DNA of 64,000 nucleotides from Gymnogyps californianus (taxonomy: Eukaryota > Chordata > Aves > Accipitriformes > Cathartidae). A model generated the notes under the pieces. It searched no databases, had not been told where the DNA came from, and saw only the letters and a program-made list of their open reading frames with translations. The stretch lies in assembly GCF_018139145.2 (NCBI RefSeq), contig NC_059500.1:46398072-46462071 (forward strand). The letters are read 5' to 3'. The position numbers and the translations under genes were made by a program. How positions within the stretch are numbered: the first letter of the stretch is position 1; each line of letters starts with the position of its first letter. This document shows, piece by piece, positions 12,505 through 23,324 of this stretch.

Positions 12505-14048
12505 CAGGAAGCAGCAGACCATCACCCTCACTTTCCAGGAATCTGGCAATAATCAAGGAGCACCCTGTGGCCTGAGAGCCATCACTACCTTTAGCAGCTT
12601 CTTGATAAAAAGCTCAGCAAACAAAGCATTCCCATGGAAACATAGGTGCCTGTGGGCTCAACTAAAGTCCAAAACTTCTGGAGCAATTTTACCAGAGGAA
12701 ACAAAGACTTGACATAAAACAAAAGCTAGCTATTTCTACCACTGTTTTACTTTCTTGTCTGTGACTTTTTTTTTTTTAAATGATTACTGCAATTTTGGAA
12801 ATGGACTGCATACTCTTAGCGTGACCAAAGAGACCGGAGTCCATTGCAGGTGTCACTAGTGATTCAAAATACTAAGGGTAATTGTGCATTTAATTTTGGA
12901 CAATGAACTGTAGTGCTTGTAGCAGATCAAATCCCATGAGACAAATCCTCATCTCCTGCACGCAGATTTGCTTTTCTGAGGCCTTTCATGTTGTGGAGTT
13001 ATGTTCCACATAACTGGTAATAACAGTCTCCTATGAAAATGGCTGGTCACGGTATCATATTAAATGAACATTTTGTTTCCTGACACCTTAAGAATGTTAA
13101 GAAAAACCTGGGATGCCACTGTACCTGATTACCCTTCCTTCTCTAACCCATATAGCATTTCAGCTTCTATTCAACAAAAATAATTTCCATTTAATGGGAG
13201 TATTAGCATAATTTGTAGAACAACACCGATCACTGAGGAATTGGTGATCACTCTGAAAATAAATAAGCATATTCCTTTCTTCCTCTCCCCTTCAAGAAAA
13301 TGCATTAGGTGGAGCTTTCAGGTGTTGATGCATATCACAAAAGGTGAAGGACGAGATCAAAGGAAGATGCAAGGTTCCTCTGGCATCCTACGGGACTGGA
13401 GTTAGAAGTCTGTGAGAATCTCAGAAGAATTGCTCTAAGTTTCATTTTCTGATATATTTTTCACTTTTTGTTGTAGGGAATCCATCTGTGTGTTCACTTA
13501 CAGGAACATAGCCTTGCATAGCAAAAGAGACCTGAGACTTATTGACATTTCCTGGCTAATTACTTTTTAAACACTTGAACTCAAACTCCAGTTGTGGAGG
13601 GATGCAATAACTACAACACCACATTGTTAGTGACTTCAGCTCTAAAATGTTGTCTGGAGAGCTTTTCTGTAGCTGGTACCTCATTATTTGGTAAGATCAG
13701 GTCCTGAAGGGGCAGATGAGGTGGACAAAGGACAATACATGTTTCCTGGTTTATTTCTGTTTCTTTCCCAAATAAACACACTAATTTTAAAGTCAGATAA
13801 TGTTGAAAAACTCTGACAGAAAAAAAAAAAGAAATAAGCAAAGCAAAAAGTAAAAAAAATGTAGAACTGGACTCTAATGCCCTTAGAGATAGAACACAAT
13901 GAGATATTTAATGAATAAACAAATTTTAAAAGGAAATTACTGGGGAAAAAAAAGTTTTACGAACACCACCAGCGGGCTTTTTGTAGACAACAAACATGGC
14001 AGTAGGCAAGCTTTATTACAAACCTGTGGTCTTCTAGCAAAATGCAGA

Positions 14049-14092
14049 CTTATGAAAAGGCTGTCAAGGCTTATGAAAAATGGGGCTGTCAA
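14049..14092. repeat. Short imperfect tandem repeat
   Basis: CTTATGAAAAGGCTGTCAA at 14049-14067 recurs at 14070-14092 as CTTATGAAAA, four inserted bases, then GGCTGTCAA. It is a small local duplication. Confidence 0.7.
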
Positions 14093-14848
14093 AATCTCCA
14101 GGTATCAGTCATTTAAATTGAAATCTTATATATTACCCTTGAGTCCCATGTCCTTGCATTAGAAGACAAACCCAGATGTAATCAAATATCATTTGTTAAA
14201 AAGCTTGCATCTTGCACCAATATAAAAGTAAGGTAGTTCAAGAAGGGAAAAAAATCTTCCATTGGCTCCAGAGAGGTGACTGTAGTGGCCGTAGAAACAG
14301 AAGTCTCACAGAAGGCTGAGCAACACTCCTTTGCCAGCCTACCCATTGCTGAAGGTATGCTGAATCTTGTGATACGAGCCTGCTGTAGAGATGATTGAAT
14401 ACCAGGAGAACATCCTCATACTCCATAATACTCTATTCAACTGCACATTGGCCACATTTCTGATCTATTGCATTTGCTGACGTTAGTGTTCTTAGCAAGC
14501 ACCTCTTCCTGAGAGAAGGACTGTGAAAAATTAAGCTTTAAGTTAATTTTTAATTTGCAAGTGTTTCAAACCAGAAATCCTTTGTCTAAATCTGATTTCT
14601 TCCTCTGGAAGTTGCCTTTGCCATTACAGCAATAGTAGGAGTTCCAGCAGGGAGCAGACAGCAGTAAATGCTGCCATTTCCTACATCAGCTAACTCTATT
14701 AGCAAAAAACCCCCACCTGGTGACAACAAAAACCTGCAAGTAGACAATGAAATAATTGAAAATGTGTATTAGCTGTGATTCTTCACCGTCTTCCATAACC
14801 ATTACTATTGAAACAAAGTGGCTACAAAATGCTGTTAATCCTGATAAT

Positions 14849-14863
14849 AAAAAAAAAAAAAAA
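14849..14863. repeat. Poly-A run (A15)
   Basis: A homopolymer run following TGATAAT. No LINE or SINE body is attached. Confidence 0.85.
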
Positions 14864-16432
14864 GAAAATTGTTTCCCAGAGTTCAAGACTATGAATTCAA
14901 ACCCTACTTTATTTGATATATAAAGCTACAAGAGGAAAAACAGTCATCTACCATATTTCTGGCTTCCCTACTCAGCTCTGCCAAGCAAGCACAACTTCAA
15001 AACCATCCAAACTGTCCACACACAATATCTGTACCTGCTGGGACATGTCACTGCTATGCCAGTCGAATGCCAGCTACTTACCTATGCTGGGACTGATTTG
15101 CCTTATCAAAAGAGTGAGAAACATCAACTGGAAATGAGGATCTTGGCCTTCAACTGCAGTGAAGTTATTCTAGGCATATGCTGCCACAAAACAGAATCTG
15201 ACCCGTATAGATCTGCCCCCATGTACACAAGCATAGGTGTTTATATACAGCAGGCGGAAGTGATAAATCTTATGTTCATTGCAAATCAGGTGCAAACTAT
15301 CATCAGGCCCAATGGAGGAAGACACAACTATTCGTGGTTCCCTGAACCACTGGTCAGCTGGTGGCCAAACAGATCTATAATCCCAAGGGTTGTGTAAAAG
15401 TGCTGTCCTTCTGCAGCCAGCAAGCCAGTCTATCTCTTCTCTTCAACCAGCTCTGTCGGACATGTGGTGTCCATGCCCAAACAAAAGGAAAATTCATAGC
15501 TTTCCCATGCATGTGAATACTGAGTGAAAGAAGGAACGTGCTAGAAGAGAGTGCTTTCACAGGCAAACGTGAAAGTCCTGGATAGTCAATGACAGCAGAC
15601 ATGAATGGTAAAATTCTTGGTGTCTTCCATGAAAGACAACAATTTTCCTATGCTTTCAAATGTTTCTCCCTATTTGTGCACCTTGCTTATTTCTCACACT
15701 TGTTTATATGCAGACCAGTTGTTCATGAACAGCTACCCTGATAGTATTTGCTTCAGATATATCTCTTGAGCATCATCTCTCTCTTCGTGCCTCAGGTAAT
15801 ATCTTGATTTGAAAAAATAAAAGGATGAAGAATTGGTTGCTTTTCTTAACAGTTTGTTCTATGGTTAGTCACCCTCACATTGTAATGATCCTCAGGATTA
15901 GACATTGCTCATATGTATTAATCTGGCTTCAGTCATTTCCTATTAGAGAGTTTCTTAGTGCATAACCTTTTGGCTATACAGAAACAACTGGCATTCATAG
16001 GAAAAAACATGTACCTTGGGGGAAAAAAAGGGAATTCTGAGGTACATATATGGGTACATTAGTTTTGCTTATTCATGTCAACTGTAGTTGTTCATGCAAA
16101 AGATGCCTTCAGTTTCGTATTAATTTCTTAGTGATTTTCAGTTTACAGTCAATTACTAATTGCCCTTACCCTCTTACATGCTACTTTTCTCCCCCGAGTT
16201 TCTTCTTTTTTTTTGCCACTGGCCTTGCATGCGCTTTTATCTAGGGTGTGCAATTTATGCCAGCTGTTCCTCTAATGATCTCCTAAAGAATGCCTCTCTC
16301 TCACTTGCATTATTCCATTTTAATTTGTCCTTCAAATCAACTTCACTCAATTTCTCTCAGCTTTGGCAAATTAAGTGCACCTGATGCTTCCCACAGTTTG
16401 AGATTGTCCTTTTGCCTGCAGAAGATGTAATA

Positions 16433-16520
16433 GGTCACCATTGCTGGTTCCTAAGCAACAATGATTAATTAATCACTGGACTGGAACCATTAATCTTTAT
16501 TTTCTAAAATTACATTGAAA
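16433..16520. promoter_or_regulatory. Possible enhancer core: SOX-like site beside a homeodomain palindrome
   Basis: Within about 90 bp there is a 12-bp perfect palindrome GATTAATTAATC at 16463-16474, which contains overlapping TAAT/ATTA homeodomain half-sites. A SOX-like AACAAT lies directly before it at 16457-16462, and further TAAT text (CCATTAATC) follows near 16490. The site calls are motif reading only; function is inference. Confidence 0.25.
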
Positions 16521-17159
16521 CTTAACATACCTCCTGTCAGATGCAATAGCCCTTGCATTGGGAGAATAATCAGCAAGAAGTTTTATAAATGTTAATGCCA
16601 TGTTCTGAGTTATGCTCAGAATCCTGAAAGGCTGTGCAAGAAAATTTTCAAGACGAAGTGCGAAGCTCTGGGTGCAAGGAGGTCCTCAGACGACAATGAA
16701 CCTCTGAACAAATGAACAAAGACTAAAGAAGGAGACAGACTGAAATAAAAGAGCCACTTGATCCCATGTCTTCTCTGTGTCATCAAGATGCCTAGAGGAT
16801 GATGAAGGAGCTCCTCTTTTGTTCACTCTGAAGGAGGCTGAAATATGTGGGAGAAAATTGCAGGAGAAGAATGACATAAACGCTCCAGAGATATCACAGA
16901 ATCATAGAATCACAGAAACCAGGTTGGAAGGGACCTCAAGGATCATCTAGTCCAACCTTTCTTGGCAAAAACACGGTCTAGACAAGGTGGCCCAGCACCC
17001 TGTCCAGCCAAATCTTAAAAGTGTCCAATGTTGGGGAATCCACCACTTCCCTGGGGAGATTATTCCTCTAGCTGATTGTTCTCATTGTGAAAAATTTTCC
17101 TCTAGTGTCCAATCAGAATCCACCCAGGAGTAACTTGTACCCATTACCCCTCATCTTTT

Positions 17160-17503
17160 CCATGTGACTCCTTGTAAAAAGGGAGTCTCCATCTTCTTTG
17201 TAGCCACCCTTTCAATAAGGGAACATGGTGATAAGGTGTCCCCTAAGCCTTCTTTTCTCAAGGCTAAACAAATCCAGTTGTTTCAGCCTTTCCTCATATG
17301 GCAGGCTTCCCAGTCCTTTAATCATCTTTGTGGCCCTTCTCTGGAACCTCTCCAGCCTGTCCACATCTTTTTTGTATAGCAGGGACCAAAACTGAACATA
17401 GTGGCCTGACAAGCGCTGAGTAGAGCGGGATAATGACTTCTTTATCTCTGCTGGTGATGTCCTTGTTGATGCAACCCAGCATCCTGTTGGCTTTCTTTGT
17501 CAC
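17160..17503 (-). pseudogene. CR1 ORF2 C-terminal remnant
   Basis: Two overlapping frames carry the C-terminal part of CR1 ORF2. One reads SALVRP then shifts. The other continues with a match to [33 protein letters not shown] and [14 protein letters not shown], the conserved text of this region in bird CR1. A frameshift near 17410 separates them. The region follows the polymerase palm and is of uncertain function in the family; it lies just before the 3' untranslated tail at the left. Confidence 0.85.
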
Positions 17504-17606
17504 AGCATTGCGCTCTGTTCACTCATACATTGAGCTTGTTGTTCATCAGGACCCCCAGGTCCCTTTCCACAGAGCTGCTCCCCAGCCAGGTAGATCCCAG
17601 CCTGTG

Positions 17607-18759
17607 CTACACACCTGGATTATATTTTCCCAGGTTTTCCCAGACCTTACATTTGTCTTTGTTGAACTTCATAAGGTTCTTGTTAGCCCACTCTTCCAGC
17701 CTATCCAGGTCTTCCTGCAGGGTAGCTCTCCCTTCTGAAGTGTCCACTTCCCCACTCAGTTTGGTATCACTGGCAAACTTCATCAGGGTACACTTGATCC
17801 CATCATCCAGATCACTTATGAAGATGTTAAACAGCACTGGGCCCAATATTGATCCCTGGGGGACCCCACTTGTGACAGGTTGCCAGTTTGAAAAGGAGCT
17901 ATTTACCACCACCCTCTGGGTGCGTGCGGCCTGTCAGCCAGTTCCCCACTCACTGCACAGACCACTTGTCTAGACCCTAACAACGCATCAGTTTCTCTAG
18001 GAGGAGGCTGTGGGAGACCATATCGAAAGCCTTGGAGAAATCCAGGTAGACAATGTCCACTGCTTGCCCCACATCAATCGAGCAGGTTACTTTGTCGTAG
18101 AAGGCGATCAGGTTTGTCAAGCATGATTTGCCCTTGGTGAATCCATGCTGGCTTTTCCCAATCACATGCTTCATTTGACTTGTGATAGCCCCCAGGAGGA
18201 TTCGTTCCATAACTTTCCCAGGGACTGAAGCAAGACTGATGAACCTATAACTTCCTGGATCCTCCTTTAAGCCCTTCTTATAGATGGGGGTGACATTAGC
18301 CTTCTGCCAGTCTTCTGGGATGTCCACCGATCTCCACGACTTCTCCAAGATTATGGAGAGCGGCCTCACAACAACGTCAGCCAGCTCTCTTAACACTCTC
18401 GGGTGGATATTGTCAGGGACCATCGATTTATAGGGGTCAAGCTCCTGTAACAGTTCACATACCAACTCTTCCTTCATTGACGGTGGTTCCGTGTTTGCAT
18501 CAACCTGGATTTTTGCTCCCAAGGCCTGGGGCCCAACAGTGCTGGCAAAGACAGAGGTGAAGGAAGTGTTGAGAACCTCTGCCTTTTCAGTGTTGCTGGT
18601 GACTAATTCACCTCTCCTGTTTAACAGTGGGCCAATATTTTCCTTCTGTTTCTGCTTGTTGTTTACGTACCTGAAGAACCCTTTCTTGTTGTTTTTGACA
18701 CCTCTGGCCAATTTCAATTCAAGCTGAGCTTTTGCTTTTCTAACTGCATCTCTGCACAC
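17607..18759 (-). pseudogene. CR1 reverse transcriptase remnant, with stops and a catalytic substitution
   Basis: This stretch held the polymerase domain that performs target-primed reverse transcription. A 260-codon frame (17977-18759) starts in the linker (CRDAVRKAKAQLELKLARGVK), continues through PLLNRRGELVT, PRVLRELADV and HGFTKGKSCLTNLIAFYD, and reaches motif A, VYLDFSKAFDMVSH, with its aspartate intact. It then meets a TAG after LEKLMRC, a TGA shortly after, and a frameshift. A second frame (17607-17912) resumes with [19 protein letters not shown] and motif C. Motif C reads FASDTKL instead of FADDTKL: the codon at 17769-17771 encodes serine where the first catalytic aspartate belongs, which alone should abolish activity. 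The order on the minus strand is as in intact CR1. Confidence 0.92.
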
Positions 18760-19045
18760 CCTGGCAATGCCCTTGTAGTCCTCAATGGTTATTCATCCAC
18801 TCTTCCATCTCTGGTACGCTTCTCTTTTGGTTTTGAGCAGACTCAGAAGTTCACAGTTAAGCCAAGGGGGTCTCTTGCTCCATCTGCTTCCCTTACCTTT
18901 AAAGGAGATGAACTGTTTTTGTGCTTCCAGGAGAGCATTCTTGAAAAACTTCCAGCACTCGCCAGGCCTTTATCCTCTGTGGAAGCTTCCCATGGAATCC
19001 CTCCCAATCGAGCTCTGAGTGAGCTGGAGTTTGCTCTTCTAAAAT

Positions 19046-19741
19046 CTAAAACCTTTGCCTTTCAGTACTAACCTTCAGCACGCTCAGCAGTGTCTCAAAC
19101 TCCACAATATTGTGATCACTGCAGCCAAGGTTATCTCTAACCGAGATATTACAAAGCAGGTTTTCTTGGTTTGTGAGGAGCAAGTCCAGCAGTTCCTCAT
19201 TCCTGGTTGGCATATCTAACATTTGTATGAGGAAGCAGTCCTCTACGTATTCCAGGAACTTGATGGATGACATACGGGCTGCTGTATTGTTCTTCCAACA
19301 AATGTCTGGGTAGTTGAACTCACCCGTAAGAACCAGGTTCTGTTGACCCGAAGCTTGCTTAAGTGACCCAAATATTGCTTCATTGGCCTTATCGTCTTGG
19401 TTTGGAGGTCAGTAGCAGATGCCTACTGTAAGATTCCCCTTGGAGATGACCCCTCTGATCTTGACCCAGAGGCATTTGATAGGGCTTCCACAATCGCTGT
19501 AGTTGACTTGTGTGCATTCAATGTTCTCCTTAACATACAGTGTGACTCCTCTTCCTCTTCCCTGCCTGTCTTTATGAAACAGCCTATAGCCATTGACTGT
19601 GATCCTCCAGTCGTGTGATCTGTCCCACCATGTTTCAGTTATTCCTGTGATATCATAACTTTCTGACCGGGTGCGGAGCTCCAGTTCCTCCTGTATGTTC
19701 CCCAGGCTGTGTGCATTGGTATATATACACTTGAGGTGTAT
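19046..19741 (-). pseudogene. CR1 apurinic-type endonuclease remnant, one in-frame stop
   Basis: A single frame of about 230 codons covers nearly the whole endonuclease that nicks target DNA to prime CR1 insertion. It starts at the truncation with CIYTNAHSLGN, then shows GITETWWD with the catalytic glutamate at 19634-19636, RGRGVTLYVKE, LWVKIRG, PPNQDDKANEA, GEFNYPDICW, and LGCSDHNIVEFE near the C-terminus. Only one internal stop is present, a TGA at 19409-19411 between ICY and PPNQDD, where the family normally has arginine. The GDFN motif reads GEFN (glutamate codon at 19319-19321), a conservative change at a catalytic position. After 19046 the linker to the reverse transcriptase changes frame several times. 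Confidence 0.9.
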
Positions 19742-19745
19742 TACA

Positions 19746-21835
19746 AATACAGGTAAATCATAGTATCTACTGAAACAGAAAAGAATGCCGTTATTACAGA
19801 GATGGAAACAAAATCAACAGTTTTATTACCCTAATGTTTGTTCCTGTTTTTATGTAAAAACAGAGTTCATACTGACCTTTCCTTTTCCAAAAGGAGCTAA
19901 TAACAGAACTACCTTTCTAGAGAGCATAAAATTTTACTAAAAAAAAAGTTTTTAAAACTATCGTCAGTTCTGATAAATCAACTTGGGCAAATGGAATATT
20001 ATCCTTCTTTCTCTTGCTTCCCATTCATTTGACTAAGAAACTTTGAAGGCAAAAATATTTTCCAGGATTTTCCTTTGTCAACTTGTAATGGTATCAGCAG
20101 GGAATTCAGATTCTATTGAAAATTGAAGTTGTGCAACTGTGTGCTGTTGACTGACCAATCCAAGAATCAGTAGTAGTCCTCTCAGTTTCATGGTTTTTGT
20201 TGGAAATCACCTTCTTTTTCTAATCCATTAAAAATCCTATTTACAGACATCTGGTTTTCTTTCATTATCTACATTGAAGAAATAACCACTTCGTAGGAAA
20301 GGAATGAATGTACAATCTCTATCCACTGGTTTTGCTTTTAAGTGGCAAATTCATAGTAGTAATTTGCATTAAAGATAAAAGAATGGCTTCTCTTGGATTT
20401 TACAGGTCTTTTTGACAGAAATGAAAATATCATACATCTAACTAAAATGGATTGAATGGTTCAGTGCACAGAGTAAACAGCTTGAAAACTCCAGCATGTG
20501 AAAAATGAAACACTGATTTAGTCTAAAATTGAAACCTCTCAAATACCCTTCTGCTTGGAACCATTTAGCTTTGGGCTAAAGTCAAAAGCATTAGCAAGTT
20601 TTCCCTCTGGAAATACACTATGTCATCATTAACATAAAAGACCACATTTCTAACAGCAGCAGAGAACAGAAGAAAACATCAATAATCCTCAAATAAAGGA
20701 AACCAAAGCCCAATCTGCTTCAGCTGAGGACACCCAAATTCTGCTTAGTTGCAGCTTGTGCCAGCAATTCACTGGGAGAATGCAAGCTGCATATAAATTA
20801 CTTGTAATATGGATGCATCACCCCTGAAGACTATCCTTCTGTCTTTTAAGAATTAAATCAATCTAATTTTATGTGCATTGTGTGACTGCACAAGTAGCAC
20901 TATGAAAAGTTTAAGCAGTCATAATCTATGCAAACGTGAGGTTGTCCATTTTTACTGTTTCATTAACAGTAAGAGTAAGAAAGTGCCTTGTCCTTTGGAG
21001 TGCAGGAGCGAGCCCTGGAGATACATAAGCATAAACAATCCTTATATTAGCATTTATAAAACTTATATACATGCATAACTTCACCCATATATATACATGT
21101 TCATAACTTCATGAATCAGTGACTGGTTTTACTAAGTGAAATTTTTTGTGATAACATCTGCTTTTAAAATATGATCATAAAGGGCTGTTATTCTGGAGAA
21201 GTATATACAAAAGGCAAGGTAACAGAACTAGTCCCATTAGAGTTCTTTTTATTTGATTGTCTTCTAGATGAAAGCATTTACAAAGACCCATGAAGATTTA
21301 TTCTCACTACTCTCAGTAGCCTTGCTACTCCAGAAAAGCATACAAGGAAGTGCAACATACATAATCTAAACCAGCCCAAAATACTTCTAGCAAAGGAAAA
21401 GTGTTTGCATTATTTTTTCACCTTGAAGAGGAGGGACAAGCACCCTCTACCACCTTCTATCCCTCCTCCAATTAGTCATTCTACAATTGTTAAAAGGTAA
21501 CTTAAGAGTTAATATACTGCCAGTCTCTTCTTTGCTTTAGTCTAGAAAAAAACATTTTATTTCCATCAACTCTGAAATCTCACTTTATCTAAGAAAAGCT
21601 ATGGCAGCTTCTTCCTAACCGCACATATTTTCTTGCAATCTATCTGCTGGCTAGTCTCTCTAGAAAACACTAAAGACTAGACTTCCGCTTAGGTTAATGA
21701 AGATCCTTAACCATACTGTGTTTAAAAGTTATGAATTTAGAAAAAATATTTTTAAAAATAACTTTGCTAGTATTCCCCATTGATTTTGGTTTTCCTTGGT
21801 ACAATGCAATTTTTTGAAATAGCAAAATGCATCTT
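19746..21835. other. Unique AT-rich spacer between two opposed CR1 copies
   Basis: No gene or further transposon is recognised in these 2.1 kb. Near 21065-21115 there is a weak duplication of ATACATG plus CATAACTTCA text. The spacer forms the loop of the large inverted repeat made by the flanking CR1 copies. Confidence 0.55.
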
Positions 21836-21836
21836 T

Positions 21837-22266
21837 GTTTAATATCTTTATCAATGATCTGGATGAGGGGATCGAGTGCACCCTCAGTAAGTTTGCAGAC
21901 GACACCAAGTTGGGCGGGAGTGTTGATCTGCTTGAGGGTAGAAAGGCTCTGCAGAGGGATCTGGACAGGCTGGATCGATGGGCCAAGGCCAATTGTATGA
22001 GATTCAACAAGGCCAAGTGCCAGGTCCTGCACTTGGGTCACAACAACCCAGTGCAAGGCTACAGGTTTGGCGAAGAGTGGCTGGAAGGCTGCCCAGCAGA
22101 AAAGGACGTGGGGGTGTTGGTGTACAGCCAGCTGAATATGAGCCGGCAGGGTGCCCAGGTGGCCAAGAAAGCCAATAGCAGAAGTAGTATCAGAAATAGT
22201 GTGGCCAGCAGGACTAGGGAAGTGAATTGTCCCTTTGTAGTAGGCACTGGTGAGGCTGCACCTTGA
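21837..22266 (+). pseudogene. CR1 reverse transcriptase C-terminal half, truncated
   Basis: The frame opens at the truncation point with [20 protein letters not shown] and has an intact catalytic FADD box (TTT at 21892 to GAC at 21903), followed by [46 protein letters not shown] and AEKDVGVLV. It stays open to the [11 protein letters not shown] region, where a frameshift leads to a stop at 22264-22266; the conserved downstream text resumes in another frame. Because motifs A and B and the whole endonuclease are missing, no activity is possible. Compared with the 16.9-19.7 kb copy it belongs to a related but distinct CR1 subtype, judging by residues around the motif C region. Confidence 0.9.
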
Positions 22267-22691
22267 ATACTGTGTTCAGTTTTGGGCCCCTCGCTACGAA
22301 AGAAGATATTGGCTGGAGCGTATCCAGAGAAGAGCAACGAAGCTGGTGGAAGGGTCTAGAGAACAGGTCTTATGAGGAGCGGCTGAGGGAACTGGGGTTG
22401 TTTAGTCTGGAGAAAAGGAGGCTGAGGGGAGACCTTATCGCTCTCTACAGCTACCCGAAAGGAGGTTGTACCAAGGTGGGTGTCGGTCTCTTCTCCCAAG
22501 TAACAAGTGATAGGATGAGAGGAAATGGCCTCAAGTTGCACCAGGGGAGGTTTAGATTTGATATTAGGAAAAATTTCTTCACTGAAAGGGTTGACAAGCA
22601 TTGGAACAGGCTGCCCAGGCAAGTGGTTGAGTCACCATCCCTAGAGGTATTTAAAAGACATGTAGATGTGGCACTTAGGGACATGGTTTAG
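22263..22691 (+). pseudogene. CR1 ORF2 C-terminal region, ending at its natural stop
   Basis: This frame continues ORF2 after the frameshift. From about residue 30 it reads [69 protein letters not shown] and [20 protein letters not shown], then the usual MV-stop at 22691. That is the standard C-terminus of avian CR1 ORF2. The first 28 or so residues are out-of-frame reading of the upstream part and not real. About 107 bp of 3' untranslated tail separate the stop from the octamer repeat. Confidence 0.9.
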
Positions 22692-23161
22692 TGGTGGACT
22701 TGGCAGTGTTAGGTTAACGGTTGGACTCAATGATCTTTTTTTTATGTTCTCTAGGGTCTTTTCCAACCTAAGTGATTCTATGATTCTATGATTCTATGAA
22801 AATATAACGCAATGGGCAATGCAGTGTGGCCCATCATAGTTTACGATAAGCTTTATGACACACTTTTCACTGTTTTCTGTAGTCCAGGTGCCATATGAGG
22901 ACTGCTTCTTCAAAGGCTAAATGTGGGATGTTTTTCTTTTTTACCTATCATAGGTGAGTAAAAATTTTTATTGCTGTTGGTAAAATACAAAACCAGAAAT
23001 TAAAATTTATCATTTTATAATGCAAAATAATGCTCATAAATAATTATAATTTATAAAACCTTGCTGTAAAATAAAGTGGAAGAACGAATGACAAGGCTGG
23101 CCATGGAGCATCTGTATTCAGAGAGAAATCTAACTGTCCTGTGCTTCCATTCTCTTCAACA

Positions 23162-23324
23162 GGAGGTACCTGTGAATGCTCTAAAAAGCGGTAGAATCAC
23201 ACACAGAAGGAACAGACAAAATTCTTAGTGTGCAATTTTCAACAGGGAGGTACCTCTGAGTGCTCTAAAAAGCAGTAGAATCGTACACAGAAGGAACAGG
23301 CAAAATTCTCAGTGTGCAATTTTC
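23162..23324. repeat. 84-bp tandem duplication, two copies
   Basis: The unit starting GGAGGTACCTGTGAATGCTC at 23162 repeats at 23246 as GGAGGTACCTCTGAGTGCTC. Both copies run to TGCAATTTTC (ending 23240 and 23324), a period of exactly 84 bp, with roughly seven to ten base differences. The text TTCAACAG before each copy is also shared. Although 84 is a multiple of three, all frames I checked contain stops, so it is not a coding repeat. Confidence 0.92.

Larger units (their letters stand above)
10411..16892. other. Unique sequence between CR1 copies, no gene recognised
   Basis: No recognisable gene. Local structures: a 17-bp direct repeat with period 28 at 10906-10950, an A15 run at 11291-11305, a purine tract and polypyrimidine tract at 12364-12504, a short near-tandem repeat at 14049-14092, an A15 run at 14849-14863 and a homeodomain-type palindrome at 16463-16474. 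Open frames such as 15056-15397 plus strand (113 codons) have no known domain. Confidence 0.5.
16893..19745 (-). mobile_element. CR1 LINE, 2.85 kb, 5'-truncated
   Basis: The 3' tail is at the left: ATCACAGAATCATAGAATCA at 16893 is the inverted CR1 terminal repeat, followed by the characteristic GGTTGGAAGGGACC and TCTAGTCCAACC text. Going right (that is, towards the 5' end of the element) the ORF2 remnants follow in order: C-terminal region, reverse transcriptase, linker, endonuclease. The element stops at about 19745, near the start of the endonuclease domain, so ORF1 and the 5' untranslated region are absent. Full-length CR1 is about 4.5 kb. Several stops and frameshifts make it inactive, but it is far less decayed than the copy at 9.36 kb. 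Confidence 0.93.
21836..22798 (+). mobile_element. CR1 LINE, about 0.96 kb, with complete 3' end
   Basis: A 5'-truncated CR1 that begins inside reverse transcriptase at text encoding [17 protein letters not shown] and ends with three perfect tandem copies of the diagnostic octamer ATTCTATG (22775-22782, 22783-22790, 22791-22798). TTTTCCAACCTAAGTGATTC precedes the octamers, as in avian CR1. It has one frameshift near 22260. It is the best preserved of the three copies. It is in the opposite orientation to the two CR1 copies on its left. Confidence 0.95.

Noticed and set aside
12224..12556. 110-codon minus-strand frame
   Set aside because: It reads through the CCTT microsatellite and is low-complexity (GRRMGGKEGRKG), so it is open because of the repeat.
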